Origin: Allomyces macrogynus ATCC 38327 | Lineage: Eukaryota; Blastocladiomycota; Blastocladiomycetes; Blastocladiales; Blastocladiaceae | NCBI GenBank assembly: GCA_000151295.1 | Contig: GG745348.1 | Span: 815,752-849,940 of the forward strand | Reading direction: 5' to 3' | DNA length: 34,189 nucleotides | Shown: piece by piece, positions 11,350 through 22,557 of the stretch | Numbering within the stretch: the stretch's first letter is position 1 | Layout: each line of letters starts with the position of its first letter | Position numbers and translations under genes: made by a program | Notes under the pieces: model-generated | Database searches by the model: none | What the model was told of the DNA's origin: nothing | What the model saw: only the letters and a program-made list of their open reading frames with translations

Positions 11350-11624
11350 ATGGCGATGCCGGCCTCGCCTGACATGCTCGACGCAAGCACCGCCTCCGCC
11401 GACCACGCGCGCAAAGTCCACGCTGCCGGCAAGTTGCGCACGTTTTTCAACACGGTCCGAGCACACCAAGCGCACACCGGCAAGCCACTACCGCCGCCCG
11501 CACACAGCAATGTATTTGGTCCCAGTGTGGCAACGGCCGTCCCGGCTCTGCCGTCGATCCACGCGCAATACGAGCAGCTCACGGGCAAGAAGCCGTGTAC
11601 GCCGCGCACGTTACGGGAGGGCGC

Positions 11625-11655
<31 letters not shown>

Positions 11656-12729
11656 GTTGCTGAAGCGCCCGTAGCGACAGGAACGGCAAGAACGGGTCGG
11701 ACTCCGGCGACAAAACGCACGCCTGCGACGGCGCGGACTCCGGCGACCGCGGGACGTCGCCGTGGGAGTCTGGTGGAAGCTGTCAACGCACGCTCAATGG
11801 CGGCGAGCGCGCCGGAGCCGTGGCCCGCTGCCATGTCGCCACCGACCAAGTCGGCTGCGGCTCGCACGTCCGGGCGCCGCGTGACGGCACCTGCTGCTGC
11901 CGCCGCAGCAATTCGTGGATCGGGCACGATAGCTCCACGCATAGACTACACCGCGACGTCACCGCCCATGCCGCTGTCGCGGTCGGTCCTGGCCAAGATC
12001 CAGGCGCGGTCGCCGCCGACGGCGAGCATGGCGAATCTCGCTATGTCCATATCGGGAGCTGCACCGGACCCGTTGCATGGCCCGGAAGAGCCAAGCGCGA
12101 CGCGGTCCCCGCCTGCTCAACGGCGCGGCATGCATTCCAACCAGGACATGCCATCGCCCGCGACAAGATCCCCGCCCGCTCGATCTCGAGACCCGCCCGT
12201 CAACCAGTACACGCCGTCGCCTGCAGCCGCACGCTCCCGACCTGCGCCAAAGGATCCGCCGTCACCGCCACCCGCGCGACCGGCGCCGAAGCAGCGCAAC
12301 GGTCGGGCAGCGTCTTCGCCAAACTCCCCTGCCCCTGCACCCGCCGCTGCCCAACCTGGCCGTCGAAAACCGGGCGTGCGTACCGAGCCTGCCGCAGCAC
12401 CGCTCCCTGCAGTAGCCGATTCTTCTCCACCCGAACCCGCGCCGGCACTACCACCCACCAAGCCCAAGCACGCAACGAGCAATCCGCCACCGCGCGCCGC
12501 TTCCGATCCTGACCCAGCGCCTGCCGCGGCAGCACCACCGTCCAACTTCGCCGCGTGCCCGCACTGCTCACGCACATTTGCGCCCGACCGCATCGCCAAG
12601 CACGCGACCATCTGCCAGAAATCGCAGGAGTCCGCGGCGCGTCGCGGCACGTTCACGATGGCCGCTGTGCGCGAGCGCGGGATCCAGGAACTCAACGGGA
12701 CTCCACCAACGACTCGATTACATCACTGA
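11350..12729 (+). CDS. Pro/Ala-rich protein with C-terminal C2HC zinc finger (ZC2HC1-like)
   Basis: 459 residues from the ATG at 11350 in a single exon; the frame stays open upstream to 11236, but the TATA candidates favour 11350. Residues 403-422 read CPHCSRTFAPDRIAKHATIC, a C-x2-C-x12-H-x3-C finger of the zf-C2HC_2 type. It is followed by RRGTFTMAAVRERG, resembling the basic stretch that follows such fingers. The preceding 330 residues are low-complexity Ala, Pro, Ser and Arg with a poly-Ala run, probably disordered. Family members are known mainly in cilia-bearing eukaryotes and remain poorly characterised, so a link with zoospores is only a guess. There is one finger where animal ZC2HC1 proteins usually have two. 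Confidence 0.75.
11621..11661 (+). repeat. GCC trinucleotide repeat encoding poly-Ala
   Basis: A run of GCN codons, mostly GCC, gives about 13 consecutive Ala residues inside the zinc-finger protein. It is a likely site of length variation. Confidence 0.85.
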
Positions 12730-13227
12730 GTTTCTCTCAATTTCTGCCCCGTTCTTTTTCTCTCGGCCAAATCCGGCATGAATGCCGGCTGCTCGCTGGC
12801 AACAAAATGCACATTGCCTCGACCCCATTGAATCCCACGGTTGCACACGTACGGCCTGTAGTGAGGGAACTGCGGCCGCGCGCACACGGCCCGTGCCGGC
12901 TGGACCGTCGTTGCTGGGTCCCGCTGTCGCTGCCCGTTTCGAAGGGCCACCCTGGACTACATGTGGACCGTTGCAGTGATCTCTCGGCTTGGGTGCAGGA
13001 AGCCGGACCCACGATCTCACCAAGTGGAGTCGACCCGCTGACGGCTGACTTTTCGTCTCCAATGGTGGGATATTCCTACAGACGAGATAGGCACTCTAAA
13101 ATGGCGAGACTGTCACTCCAAGGTCCAATTCACGGCACAGCACTTTCATCTTGACCACCAGTATCGACCGCCCACTGAACGCGGCTGTGTCGGCAAATCG
13201 AATAAAAATCACCCAAATCTATTCAAA
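12730..13227. other. Convergent intergenic region
   Basis: It separates the 3' ends of the zinc-finger gene (+) and XPF (-). It is less GC-rich towards 13190-13230. I see no gene or repeat. Confidence 0.45.
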
Positions 13228-16200
13228 TCACGTCTTCCCCCTCTTCCCCACCGCGCCCGTCTTTGGGTCATGCTTCACAAACTGCGTCAGCGCCGCCTCT
13301 CCCGTGCCACCTACCACCCTCGCCAACCCATCCTCCACATGCCCCTCGGCTTTACACTTCTGCACCAATTCATACAGGGAACTGTACGCGCGCATCACGC
13401 GCCGATCGATCCCGTGCGCGACTCCAGGGAGCGACCGGACCAGATCATGTGGCGTCGTATGGAACTGCGCACCTTCGGGCGCGCCGTCGAGCCCTACGGC
13501 CGCGGCAATTTGGGCATCAGGTTCGTCGCGCCCGCGCTTCAGGTCGTCGAGGAGTTCGGCGGACGCGGTGGGGGACGTGCTCCAGAGGAGTTTGAGTTTC
13601 GGGAAGTGGAGGGTGAGCAGGGTAAGTTTCGCGGGGAGCGATTCTTGACCGGAAGTGAAGAGCGATTGGCCGGCGACAAGGGGCGCCGCGTCGGACATGG
13701 TCGATTGCTAGATGAACGAAAATGCAGCATGAGCACACCACCTCTCTCTTCAACGGTGAGCAATGAACCCCGGCGCGCGTACCTGGAACAACGACATTTG
13801 CGCGGCACCATCAAACTCGATCAAGAGCGCGGCCACGGGGTAATACCGGCACATGGCCTCGGCCTGGTAATACAGCCTTCCTGAATTCAGCGACTGCACG
13901 AGATCCGTCAAACTCTTGCGCTCCACGACCACGTCGCGCGCCAGGACATAGTCCCCGACTTCCAACGTCGTCGGGACGACTCGCATCCCGCGCGTGCAGT
14001 GCCGCGGGCAACGCCGCGCGAAACTCGCGCATATCGACCACGACCACCTTCTCCTGCAACTTCCTTTCGGCGCCGCCACCGTGCCGCATCGACGCGGGTC
14101 CCGCGGAAAACAAACTCTGCGCAGCGGCGGCCGCGGCAGCAGTCACCGCGTACGGGTCGTCAGCCGAGGTCGCGATCGAGGTCGCGGGTGGTTGCGCGGG
14201 CACATCGAGCGGAACTACAGCAGCCGCAGCTTGCTTGATGACGCGCTCAAAGGCCTCCTTTTCGCGGCAGATACGGGCGAGGTAGGTCTGCTCCTCGACC
14301 GAGTCCTTGTAGCTGAGGAAATACGTGCGCACGTCGAGGTGCGGATGCTGCGCGTGGTACATTTCGATTCGCCGGATGAAGCCCGGATCCGGGTCGTACA
14401 TGACAATGTAGTCGGGTTGCGCGGTGGGGATCAGCGATTCGTCGAGCGCAGAACCCCATGACGCGGATGGAAATGTCGAGGTCGACGGTTTCGATCATGT
14501 GAGGTGTCGCAGAGGCGGTGTCTTTGGTGGTGGTCGCGTCGCCATCGCCGGGCGGGTCGGTGTCGGTCATGGTCGGGTCCTTGGCCGACATGAGTCTACC
14601 CAAGACGAGTCAGCTACATTCAAACGATCAAGCTGAAACGGTGAGAAAGTGCAACGTACCGCTCCGCCGATGCCACCGCTTCCGCCAACGGATCGTCCGC
14701 GCTAACCGCATTCAACGCAGCCGCCGCGGCTACCGCACCCCCACGCACGCGGCGCCGTTTCTTGGCTGATGCCGCCGCCGCGGCTCCCGCCATCCCGGGC
14801 GCTGGTAGCACCGCCGCCCCTCCACTTGCCGTCCCCTCCTTGCTTGCATCCAGCTTGATATTCCTCAGCTTGCCCTTCCCATCGAGATACTTCAAATACG
14901 CTAACGTGAGCACCTGGTCCCCCTGCACCAAATACTGCGCGTGCTGCCGCGCCGTCTTGGGCTCCTTGCACAAAACCAGCGTGCGTGCGCGCGTCCGTGG
15001 TTCATCCCCACCCGGATGCCGTTCCTGGTGGAGTGCTCGAATCTCGTCCAGCACCTCGCGCAACGCGTGCCATTTCGGCAAGACTTCGAGCGTTGGCTTG
15101 ATTCCGAGCGCGCTCTCGATCCGGGCCATCAGGTCCCCACCACCTTCGCCATCCGCACCCCCACCGGTCCCCGCCGGCACCGTCTCGTACACCCTTGCGC
15201 GCGCGACACTCATCAACGTCGCCGCCGCATCCGTCAACAACCACGGACTCTCACGCGTCGAAAACACCGACCCAGGTGTGCACGCCGTGTAGACCGTTTC
15301 CAAGAACGTCAAGAACGCGACCGCGTCGTAATCTGTCAAGTATCCCAGCAGCGACTTGAACAGGGCCAGATCGGCGAGCAAGTACCGCGCGCGCGATCCC
15401 GGCGGCGGGCGGTGCGCGACCCCGATCGCAAACTCGCCGTGCGCGACATAGGCTTCCGTCAAATTGGCCGACGACTGCCGCGCGGTCGCGCGTGCACGGC
15501 GGCGGCGGACTTTGGCCCCCGCGCCTGCGGCTTCCATGGCCCAGTCCTGCCCCCGGCGGCGGGCGGGTCCGGGTCGATATCGGGCGCGGCGCCGTCAAGC
15601 GTGGTAAATTCGAGATGCAGGAGGCGGCGCAGTTCGGCAATGCACATGGTGATGAGTTCCATGATGGACATTTGCGCGACCTGCATGGATTCGGTCAAGC
15701 CGACGTGCAATTCGAGGGTGTCGGCTGGGTGCGACGCGAGGGTTTGCGCAACGAGCATGTGGAATCGCGGCCATGCGAGGACTTTGCGCACGTGCAGTGC
15801 GCGCAGGCACTTTTCGAGTTTGTTGAACCCGCCGACGAGCGACTCGGGCGTCTCGGTAAACGCGCGAATGAACCCGTTCGTGTTCTGCGCGCGGAAGAGG
15901 CGCAGGATGAAGGCTTCGGTCGACGACTCAGTGACGCGGTCGGCGCGGTGGATGAGAATGCCCGTGACGAGGTGCAGCGGGACCTTGTCGGATAACATGT
16001 CGACGACGAGCACGCGCGCGGTGATGAGAAAGACGCCGCCGCGTAAATAGGCTTGTTGGCGCTGGTCGGACGACGTCTCGCCAGTGACAATGTGCGCGTG
16101 CCGCGTTGGGTCGCCGAGGGAGGTATCGGCCGTGTCGAGGTCCCCGAGAAGCGTGGCGTTGGGTGCACCCGAGTTGCCAGCGTCGAGAAGAAAGACGAGC

Positions 16201-16472
16201 GAGATGGGTCGGGCAAAGGCGCGTGCGAGGAATTGGATCAGCGGCAGGGACCCGAGCCCACGCGCGAGCACGACGAGGGCCGAGTCGTCGGCGAGCAGCT
16301 CGGTGACAATTTCGCGCTGGAAGGCGAGCGGGAGCAAGTTCATCTTGCTGGTGCTGGTGGTCGCCACGGCCGCCGCTGGCAGCGTCGCCGTCGTGGTCAG
16401 CCATGGCGCGCGGATCAGGTACGGCGGTGCGGATGCGGGAAGTGGCAGCGCCGTGAATGCTGGCCACGGCAT
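13228..16472 (-). CDS. XPF/Rad1/Rad16 structure-specific DNA-repair endonuclease subunit
   Basis: Exons in coding order are 16472-14660, 14595-13783 and 13707-13228, with introns 14596-14659 (phase 2) and 13708-13782 (phase 0). About 1034 residues from 16472, or 991 from the Met at 16343 (MNLLPLAFQREIV), which fits the family start better. XPF pairs with ERCC1/Rad10 and cuts the 5' side of DNA lesions in nucleotide excision repair. The N-terminal helicase-like domain shows LVVLARGLG, LVVDMLSDKVP and ADRVTESSTEAFILRLFR. The middle has YIVMYDPDPGFIRRIE. The nuclease has VVVDMREFR and VVVERKSLTDLVQSL with the catalytic ERK-x3-D intact. A helix-hairpin-helix region ends the protein. Three frame breaks occur, at CCCCC 15550-15554, CCCC 14454-14457 and about 13987-13996. 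One-base changes (or two at the last) rejoin the family sequence, so errors are more likely than decay. Confidence 0.9.
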
Positions 16473-16704
16473 GAGCGATGCTTACGATTGGTCGAGTGAG
16501 TCCCATCGGTGGTCCCTGCCCATGCCATGCACGGTCACATGCGATGGCAGGGACCGGCCCTTGGTTCACTCGCGAGCTTCGCCACACCGATCGCCCACGG
16601 TTCATTCAGCCGGCCCATCAACCAACCACACCCGACCACTTTCTCTGCTCTCTCCATTCCTTCGGCTCGCTTGCAAACGATCAAGAGCCGCTGCCGCCAG
16701 CACC
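16473..16704. promoter_or_regulatory. Divergent promoter region, XPF and amidohydrolase
   Basis: About 230 bases separate the two divergent starts, so the promoters must overlap or be shared, with the XPF start uncertain. The + strand is C/T-rich just before the ATG at 16705. I see no TATA box. Confidence 0.4.
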
Positions 16705-19168
16705 ATGTCGAAGAATGCGGGCCTGCGCAAGCGCGCCGACGCGCCGCACACCACCGCCAGCCTCGACCTCCCGCCGGCCTTTGCGCGGCGCCCGCCCAAC
16801 GCGCCCGACTATGTCGCGCCCAATCTTGGCGACCCCAACGACCCGGACGCGGCCTACACTGAACCGCGCGCGCCACGGCCCGGCATGCTGATCGGTCTCT
16901 GTGTCGGGGTTGCCGTCTCGCTCACACTCTACCTCGTCGTCTTCTACGAGACCATTTCCACGCCGACCGACGCGGCCGGGTATACGGCCGACGGGACCAA
17001 CTTGCTAGACGTGACGCGCCTGACCTTGGTCCATAATGTGACTGTGCGCACCATGGACCCGGCGGTGCCCGACGGTGCCGCGCTGCTCGTGCGCGGCAAC
17101 GAGATTGCGCGGATTATTGGCGCCAACGACGCTGCTTACACGCTACAGTCGCTGCGTGGGACAGGCGTGACTGTCGTCAACGGCCATGGCGCCTACGTCT
17201 ACCCGGGGCTCATGGATAGCCATGGCGTACGTTCTTTGTTGCAGTTCATGGCGGCGGCGTTGATGTTGGTGTTGATGTTGGGGTCGTTGCGGGTCATCCC
17301 AAGGCCCGATTCCTGGCCCGCTCCCGTCCATCACGCGCTCACATTTCCACGCACCCCGTCCTTTTCATCATCCAACTCGAATAGCACTTCCTCGGCCACG
17401 GCCTTGCCCTCAGCCGCCCGAACCTCGTCGGCCTCCCCTCCGTCTCGGCCGTCCGCACCGTCCTGCGCGACTTCATCGCCCAATCCCCCGACGATTCCTA
17501 TTCGGACACGCGCTGGCTCGTCGGCAACGGGTGGGACCACACGACATGGACAGACGCTACCGACGGCGCGGGAGCCTTCCCGACTGCGGCTGACCTTGAC
17601 TCGGACCCGGTGCTCACATCGATCCCGATAGCCCTGCAACGCATCGACGTGCACGCGTATTGGCTCAACCAGCGCGCAATCTCCCTTCTCGGGCAACTCC
17701 CGCTCGACGTGGCGGGTGGCGCAATCAAGCGCGACCCGATCACTCAAGAACCGGCGGGCGTGTTTGTCGATAACGCCATGTTCCTCGTCGACAATGTCAT
17801 GCCGGCCCCCGTGGACGCTGACTGGGACGCGGCGCTCACTCGCGCACAAACGGACCTGGTCCGGTTCGGTGTCACTGCTGTCGGGGACGCCGGGGTGCTC
17901 CCTCCCGCCATGGCCGCGCTCGTGCGCGGCGCGCATTCGGGGGAACTGAAAGTGCGCGTGCACGCCATGATTTCGTGCCCGCAGGATGTGCAACACCAGC
18001 ACATTCAGGCGCCGGCGCCGGCCTTCTGTGCCGAGACGGTGCAGGGGTTGGTGGAGGCAGCGCGGAACGTGTCGGACCGGGTCGCGATTCGGTCGGTTAA
18101 GTTGTTCTTGGATGGGGCGTTGGGTTCGCACGGGGCCGCGCTGATCAGGCCGTATGATGATGCGTCGGAGACAAAGGGAATCGTGCGGTGTTCGAGCTGG
18201 GAGTGCCCAGAGTTGAATGAGGTCGTGCGCAAGTGGGACGCGGCGGTGCGTTGTTGGCGAGCAAAGTGGGTGGAGAGGATAGTTAGCTCACGCGTCCGTG
18301 ATTCTCCAGGGATTCCAAGTCAACATTCACGCGATTGGCGACCATGCCAACCAGCTCGCCATCAATGCGCTCGAGCAGGTCAAGGCCGAGAAGCGGCCGC
18401 GCATCGAGCACGCGCAAATTCTGGTCCGTGTTCTCCACCGCCCGCCGCGCGTGGCAACCATTGCTAATGATCCCATGTTGCGTTTGTAGACACTCGAGGA
18501 CATTGACCGCGTCGCCAAGCTCGGCATCCTGCCGTCGATGCAGCCGACCCACGGTTGGTACTCTTCCTCCCTTCATTTTAGCACGCGCTCCCACTTACCT
18601 TGTCTCACGAACGTGTAGCGACGAGCGACATGGGCTACGCGCAGTCTCGTCTCGGCCTCGACCGACTGCGCGGCGCCTACGCGTGGCAGCGGTTCCTGCA
18701 AGCCGGCGTGACGCACTTGCCGCTCAGCAGCGACTTCCCCGTCGAGTCGCCCGACCCGCTCGAGGGCATGTACTCGGCGATTGCGCGCATGGACCACGAT
18801 GCCAAGAGCGTACGCAGCACCCTCCACCGCTCCTCCCACGCCAAACTCGCACTCACGACCTCTCTCTCTAGCCGCACGGCGACCAAACTCCCTGGTTCGC
18901 CGACCAAGCTCTCACGCCCTACCAGGCGGTCAAAGGGTTCACTTCCGACGCGGCGTACGCCAGTTTCATGGACACGATCATTGGCACGATTGCGCCAGGT
19001 AAACGCGCGGATTTGGTGTTTACCGACGTGGATCTCGCGCATATCACAAACGCGCAGGAATTGCTGCCCAAGAGCGGGAAGCGGCGCGTGCTCGCGACGT
19101 GGATTGATGGCAAGTGCGTGTATGAAAAGGATGCGTGGTGTGCGCGCGGTGTCGAGGTGCAGCTTTAG
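16705..19168 (+). CDS. Membrane-anchored amidohydrolase (YtcJ-like, amidohydrolase family 3)
   Basis: Six exons, 16705-17226, 17385-18245, 18310-18423, 18490-18553, 18619-18809 and 18872-19168, give an unbroken 682 residues. One hydrophobic helix at about residues 53-75 (MLIGLCVGVAVSLTLYLVVF) follows a charged N-terminal tail, so it is probably a type II membrane protein with the enzyme on the lumenal or outer face. Metal-site motifs are DSHGHFL (the HxH pair, made by joining exons 1 and 2), KLFLDGALGSHGA with the Lys, IHAIGDHANQ, RIEHAQI and LSSDFPVE. The C-terminal IAPGKRADLVF is typical of the family. These enzymes hydrolyse amide or related C-N bonds; the substrate is unknown. Bacterial relatives are mostly soluble, so the anchor is notable. 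The frame is intact and all splice joints agree with the family. Confidence 0.9.
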
Positions 19169-19695
19169 AAGCGGTCGCGGGGAGATGCGGCCGGGATTGA
19201 AGACGAGGTGGAGAGCGGAGAGCGGGTTTCGGTAGCTTGGTCCAGTTTTGCGAATGCATACCTATGTGTAGCGTACGTGACGATGTTGAAGCGTCTTTGC
19301 CGGCGCCGTGTGCGCGCCTTGATGTGTGAAGTGATGGGCGCGCAGGCCAGCGCCCGGTCGATGCGCGAATCCTGAAACGCGCCAGGCGAATCTTGGGCCG
19401 TCCACGTCAGTCGAGTCAGCCCAGGCCGGGGCGTTGATGAAATCTGCGGACAGCAAGCGCGCCCTTGTGATTTCTTTACCCCGCGGGTCCCTTCGGCGTT
19501 GTCGCCCGTTGTCGTTGCCAAATTTCCCATCGATCTCATCATTCGCATGGTCCCCGGACTCTTCCCCTCGTCCCCTTTCTCTGGCCAAGTTCTCACCCCC
19601 CACCAACACCCTCGCCGTCGTCAAGCTCGCTCAAGCTCGCCCCCGCCCACGCCCACCCCCGCCCGCCGCCGTCGACCCCGTCCAGCCCCACGACG
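19169..19695. other. Intergenic region
   Basis: It lies between two + strand genes and should contain the 3'UTR of the amidohydrolase and the promoter and C-rich 5'UTR of the hypothetical gene. Minus-strand open frames at 19165-19624 show no motif and no splice support. Confidence 0.4.
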
Positions 19696-20553
19696 ATGCA
19701 CGCTGCGCGCACGATGACCAAAGGCGCCACGGCCGACCCGCTCGCGCTGTTCCTGCGCCTGTGCAACCCGGACCCGGACGTGGCCAGCGCCGCCGGCGAG
19801 CTCACGCCGTTTGCGGTCCCACCGCTGCCGTTCCCATCGTCGTCGTCGTCGTCGTCGTCCTCGTCGTCCCTGCACCTGCCCGCGTGGATTCGGCCCGTTG
19901 CGCGCCGCACGGGCGCCGACCACGTCTCCGCACGCCGGCGTGCCGCTCCGCTCCCACAAGCAATCGACCCGCCGCTCGCCGCCGAGTGGGACGCCTTTGT
20001 CACCGGCACGACCCCCTCATCCTCCTCCAAGTCTCCTCCAGCGCTGCTCGCGCGCGATGCGGCGCTCGCGCAATGGACGCACTTCCAAGCGTCCTTTGAC
20101 AACCTGTCGGACCCTGCGATTCCAGTCCGCACAAGCGGCGGCGCCGATAACCTCGCGCCACTGCAATTCGCCCCACCGGGCACCTCGCTCGACGACGCCT
20201 ACGGCGCAGTCCTAAACACTGTAACGCGGTCCGCATCGGGCATGGACGCGGCCTGGCACAAGTCGCCGCCGGTCGATTGCGCGGACGTGAGTTGGCGCCG
20301 GAACAAGCGCGCGCGGGTTGCCCCCGAACGGGCTGCTGAAATGGCGAGGGCGGGCAAGTTGCGGTTGGCGATGCTCGCGCGGCATTTGGGCGCGGGACGG
20401 TCGTCGACCGAGACGACGTCGGAGATGGAGATCAAGCAGCACAAGGGGACCAAGGTCGACGCCGCGATCGCGCCTGTGAGCCGCACCGACGCGGCCACGG
20501 CGTATGACGCGTGCATGGCGCACCAGTCGGTGCAGCTGTCGCCGTCGTTCTGA
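19696..20553 (+). CDS. Hypothetical protein, 285 aa
   Basis: A single open frame starting MHAARTMTKGATADPLALF; the Met at 19714 is an alternative start. I recognise no family. Residues about 48-58 are a run of Ser encoded mainly by TCG repeats. The N-terminal part (DPLALFLRLCNPDPDVAS) and the middle (AAEWDAFVTGT, ALAQWTHFQASFDNL) look like helices. A basic cluster WRRNKRARV at about 200 could be a nuclear-targeting signal, which is inference only. No signal peptide or membrane helix is seen. Support comes from its length, its mixed composition and its C-rich leader; it could still have undetected introns. Confidence 0.55.
   Translation: MHAARTMTKGATADPLALFLRLCNPDPDVASAAGELTPFAVPPLPFPSSSSSSSSSSSLHLPAWIRPVARRTGADHVSARRRAAPLPQAIDPPLAAEWDAFVTGTTPSSSSKSPPALLARDAALAQWTHFQASFDNLSDPAIPVRTSGGADNLAPLQFAPPGTSLDDAYGAVLNTVTRSASGMDAAWHKSPPVDCADVSWRRNKRARVAPERAAEMARAGKLRLAMLARHLGAGRSSTETTSEMEIKQHKGTKVDAAIAPVSRTDAATAYDACMAHQSVQLSPSF
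19836..19868 (+). repeat. TCG trinucleotide repeat encoding poly-Ser
   Basis: About eleven Ser codons in a row, mostly TCG, inside the hypothetical protein at 19696-20553. It is a likely site of length variation. Confidence 0.8.
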
Positions 20554-21275
20554 GCCCCCTGCGGACTCTTACGGACGGATGGCGCGCGCCGGGCGCGTCG
20601 ACGGGGACGACCAGCTACCAACTGATGATAGGATAGCCAAATACGAATCCATTATTTTTTCCTCTCTGCCTCTTCCCTGTGCCCATCTTCGTCGACAGAG
20701 GCCAGATCGGAGTGTTGCACAGTTCATAGGCACCAGCCATGATCATGGCGGTCATGATTTTGCGGGGGTGGCACATGAACTGTTCGCGATTTCTTTGCCT
20801 ACGATTTCGACCTGCCTGCATCCCACGACAACCATGACCGACCGACCAGACGCTCCCTGACCAATGCCAACTTGCTGCAGCGTGATCCATGGCGCCGCGC
20901 TCATGGACGGCGAGCGATTCAGCTAGTATTTGACCCTCATCACCGTCGCGACCTGCGCACTCCCGGCCAGCCACCCACCCAGCCAGCCAGCGGACCGACG
21001 ACATGATATTTGACCATGAATCACTTGCGGCGGCCTCGCGCGCAACGCCTAGAGTGCTCTTATCATGAACGTGCGGCTGCTGTCGTCCAGCACGAGGAAC
21101 AAGTGGACCATGGCTGTATAAAGCACGGCGGGCCCGCGACCCTACCCCACCAAATCTCCCCCATCAACTTCCTCTTTCCGCCCCTCCAAGAGCTCTCCCT
21201 ACCCTCGCGCAGGTTCTCCACGCTCTCCACCCGGCCGCTCGACCGCGCCGGCCCTCGATCGCAACCTAGACGACC
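20554..21275. other. Intergenic region and promoter of the Thr-rich secreted protein
   Basis: About 720 bases with no convincing gene. The right end holds a TATA box and a C-rich leader before the ATG at 21276. The rest shows nothing I can name. Confidence 0.45.
21117..21123 (+). promoter_or_regulatory. TATA box of the Thr-rich secreted protein gene
   Basis: TATAAAG, 159 bases before the ATG at 21276, followed by a C/T-rich leader. It is one of the clearest TATA boxes in the window. Confidence 0.6.
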
Positions 21276-22557
21276 ATGAAAGTCCTGACTCTTCTCGCTG
21301 CAGCCGCCGTCGTTTTCAATGCGCATGGCGTCGCGGGCGACGTGAGTTACGGTGCGCCGGTCGTGCCGCCCGCGTCGCTGACCGCGACGACGAAGACAAC
21401 GACCAAGTCCGCGACCGACAGCTCACTCCCAGCTTCCACCGTTCCGGTCGATTCGACGACTCTGGCCGTCGACTATGCGAGCACGACCACAACGCTCGCG
21501 GCCGACCTGATCCCAACGACGACCACAGTGGCGGCCGACTCGGCGTGGCCCGTCTCCGCCACGACCGTGGTCGCCGACAACGTCTACGCGACGCGCAACG
21601 AGTACCCCGGCCCTGGCTCCACACAGGACCCGGCTGACGGCGGTTCCTCGGGGGGCAACTGCGGCGCCCCAATGACCGTGACCAAAACGATTGTGGCCAC
21701 CTCCACGGTGGTGTCGAGCACGACGTGCACGCTGACCAAGACCAAGGTCTCGACGGTCGAGACGACCATGACGATGACGATGACGATGACGGCGACTGTC
21801 GAAAAGACCAAGACGAATATGCAGACGGTGGAAAAGACGGTGGAAGTGACCAAGACGGACGTGCAGACGGTCGAGAAGACGGCGACTGCGACATTGGAAA
21901 AGACGGCCACAGTCACGGTCACGGCAGCGTGCACGGCGACCCCCGTCCCGCAGCCACCGTCGCAGGAAGACCCGAAGAACGGGAGCGACGGGTCGCACCA
22001 GACGCCGCCGGGGGACGACATGGAGTGTGAAAGAGTGGGAGGAGATCCCCGCCCCGCCGTCGATGCCGTCGCCGACGGCCACGGAAATCGCGCGCAAGAC
22101 GGAACCGTGCACGACGGTCGTGGTCACTCCCACACCGACCGCTACGGAAATCGCGCGGTCGGCCGAGCCGACGCCGTGCACGACGACGATCACCGCAGGC
22201 GCGCCGCCGCAACCGACGACGACGGTGCCTGCCGAGGGCGGGAACAGCGGCAACGGGTACCCGACGATGCCCAAGCCCACGGTGCCCGCGAACGGTGGTG
22301 GCTCGTCGTACCCGACCAAGCCGATGCCGCCGGCAGACCAGAGTAACGGTGGTGGGTCGCCGACCATGACGCACCCGATCAAGAAGAAGCATTCGACGAT
22401 GCAGCCCAAGCCCACGACCCCCGCCGAGGGTGGGAACGCGGGTGGGTACCCGACGGGCCCGATGCAGCCGATGCCGCCGAGCAAGGGTAACGGCAGTGGC
22501 AGCGGGCACGGCACGCCGCAGATGCCGCCGCAGGCGCCCGGGTCGGGGTACTACTAG
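21276..22557 (+). CDS. Secreted Thr-rich, mucin-like protein with internal repeats
   Basis: Residues 1-21 form a clear signal peptide (MKVLTLLAAAAVVFNAHGVAG). The body is dominated by Thr, Ser, Val and Pro, as in O-mannosylated cell-wall or surface proteins. The middle holds TMTMTMTMT followed by repeats around TVEKT. The C-terminal part repeats PTATEIAR twice and continues with Pro/Gly-rich YPT units, ending GSGYY. No GPI-anchor tail is visible, so it is probably secreted or held in the wall non-covalently. The frame breaks between 22010 and 22039. Removing one G from GGGGG 22010-22014, or from GGG 22037-22039, joins both halves into 426 residues. Read uncorrected, the tail turns into a non-repetitive charged sequence, which argues for an indel. 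The function is unknown. Confidence 0.75.
21794..21921 (+). repeat. Imperfect TVEKT-type repeats
   Basis: The coding sequence repeats units around T-V-E-K-T followed by T/K-rich spacers (TVEKTKTNMQ, TVEKTVEVTKTDVQ, TVEKTATAT, LEKTATVTV). Four copies of the core are visible, the last with Leu for Val. They suggest local duplication inside the gene. Confidence 0.75.

Noticed and set aside
14941..16050. Long + strand open frame of 369 codons
   Set aside because: It is antisense to XPF exons with clear family motifs and is Arg/Ser/Cys-rich without any motif of its own.
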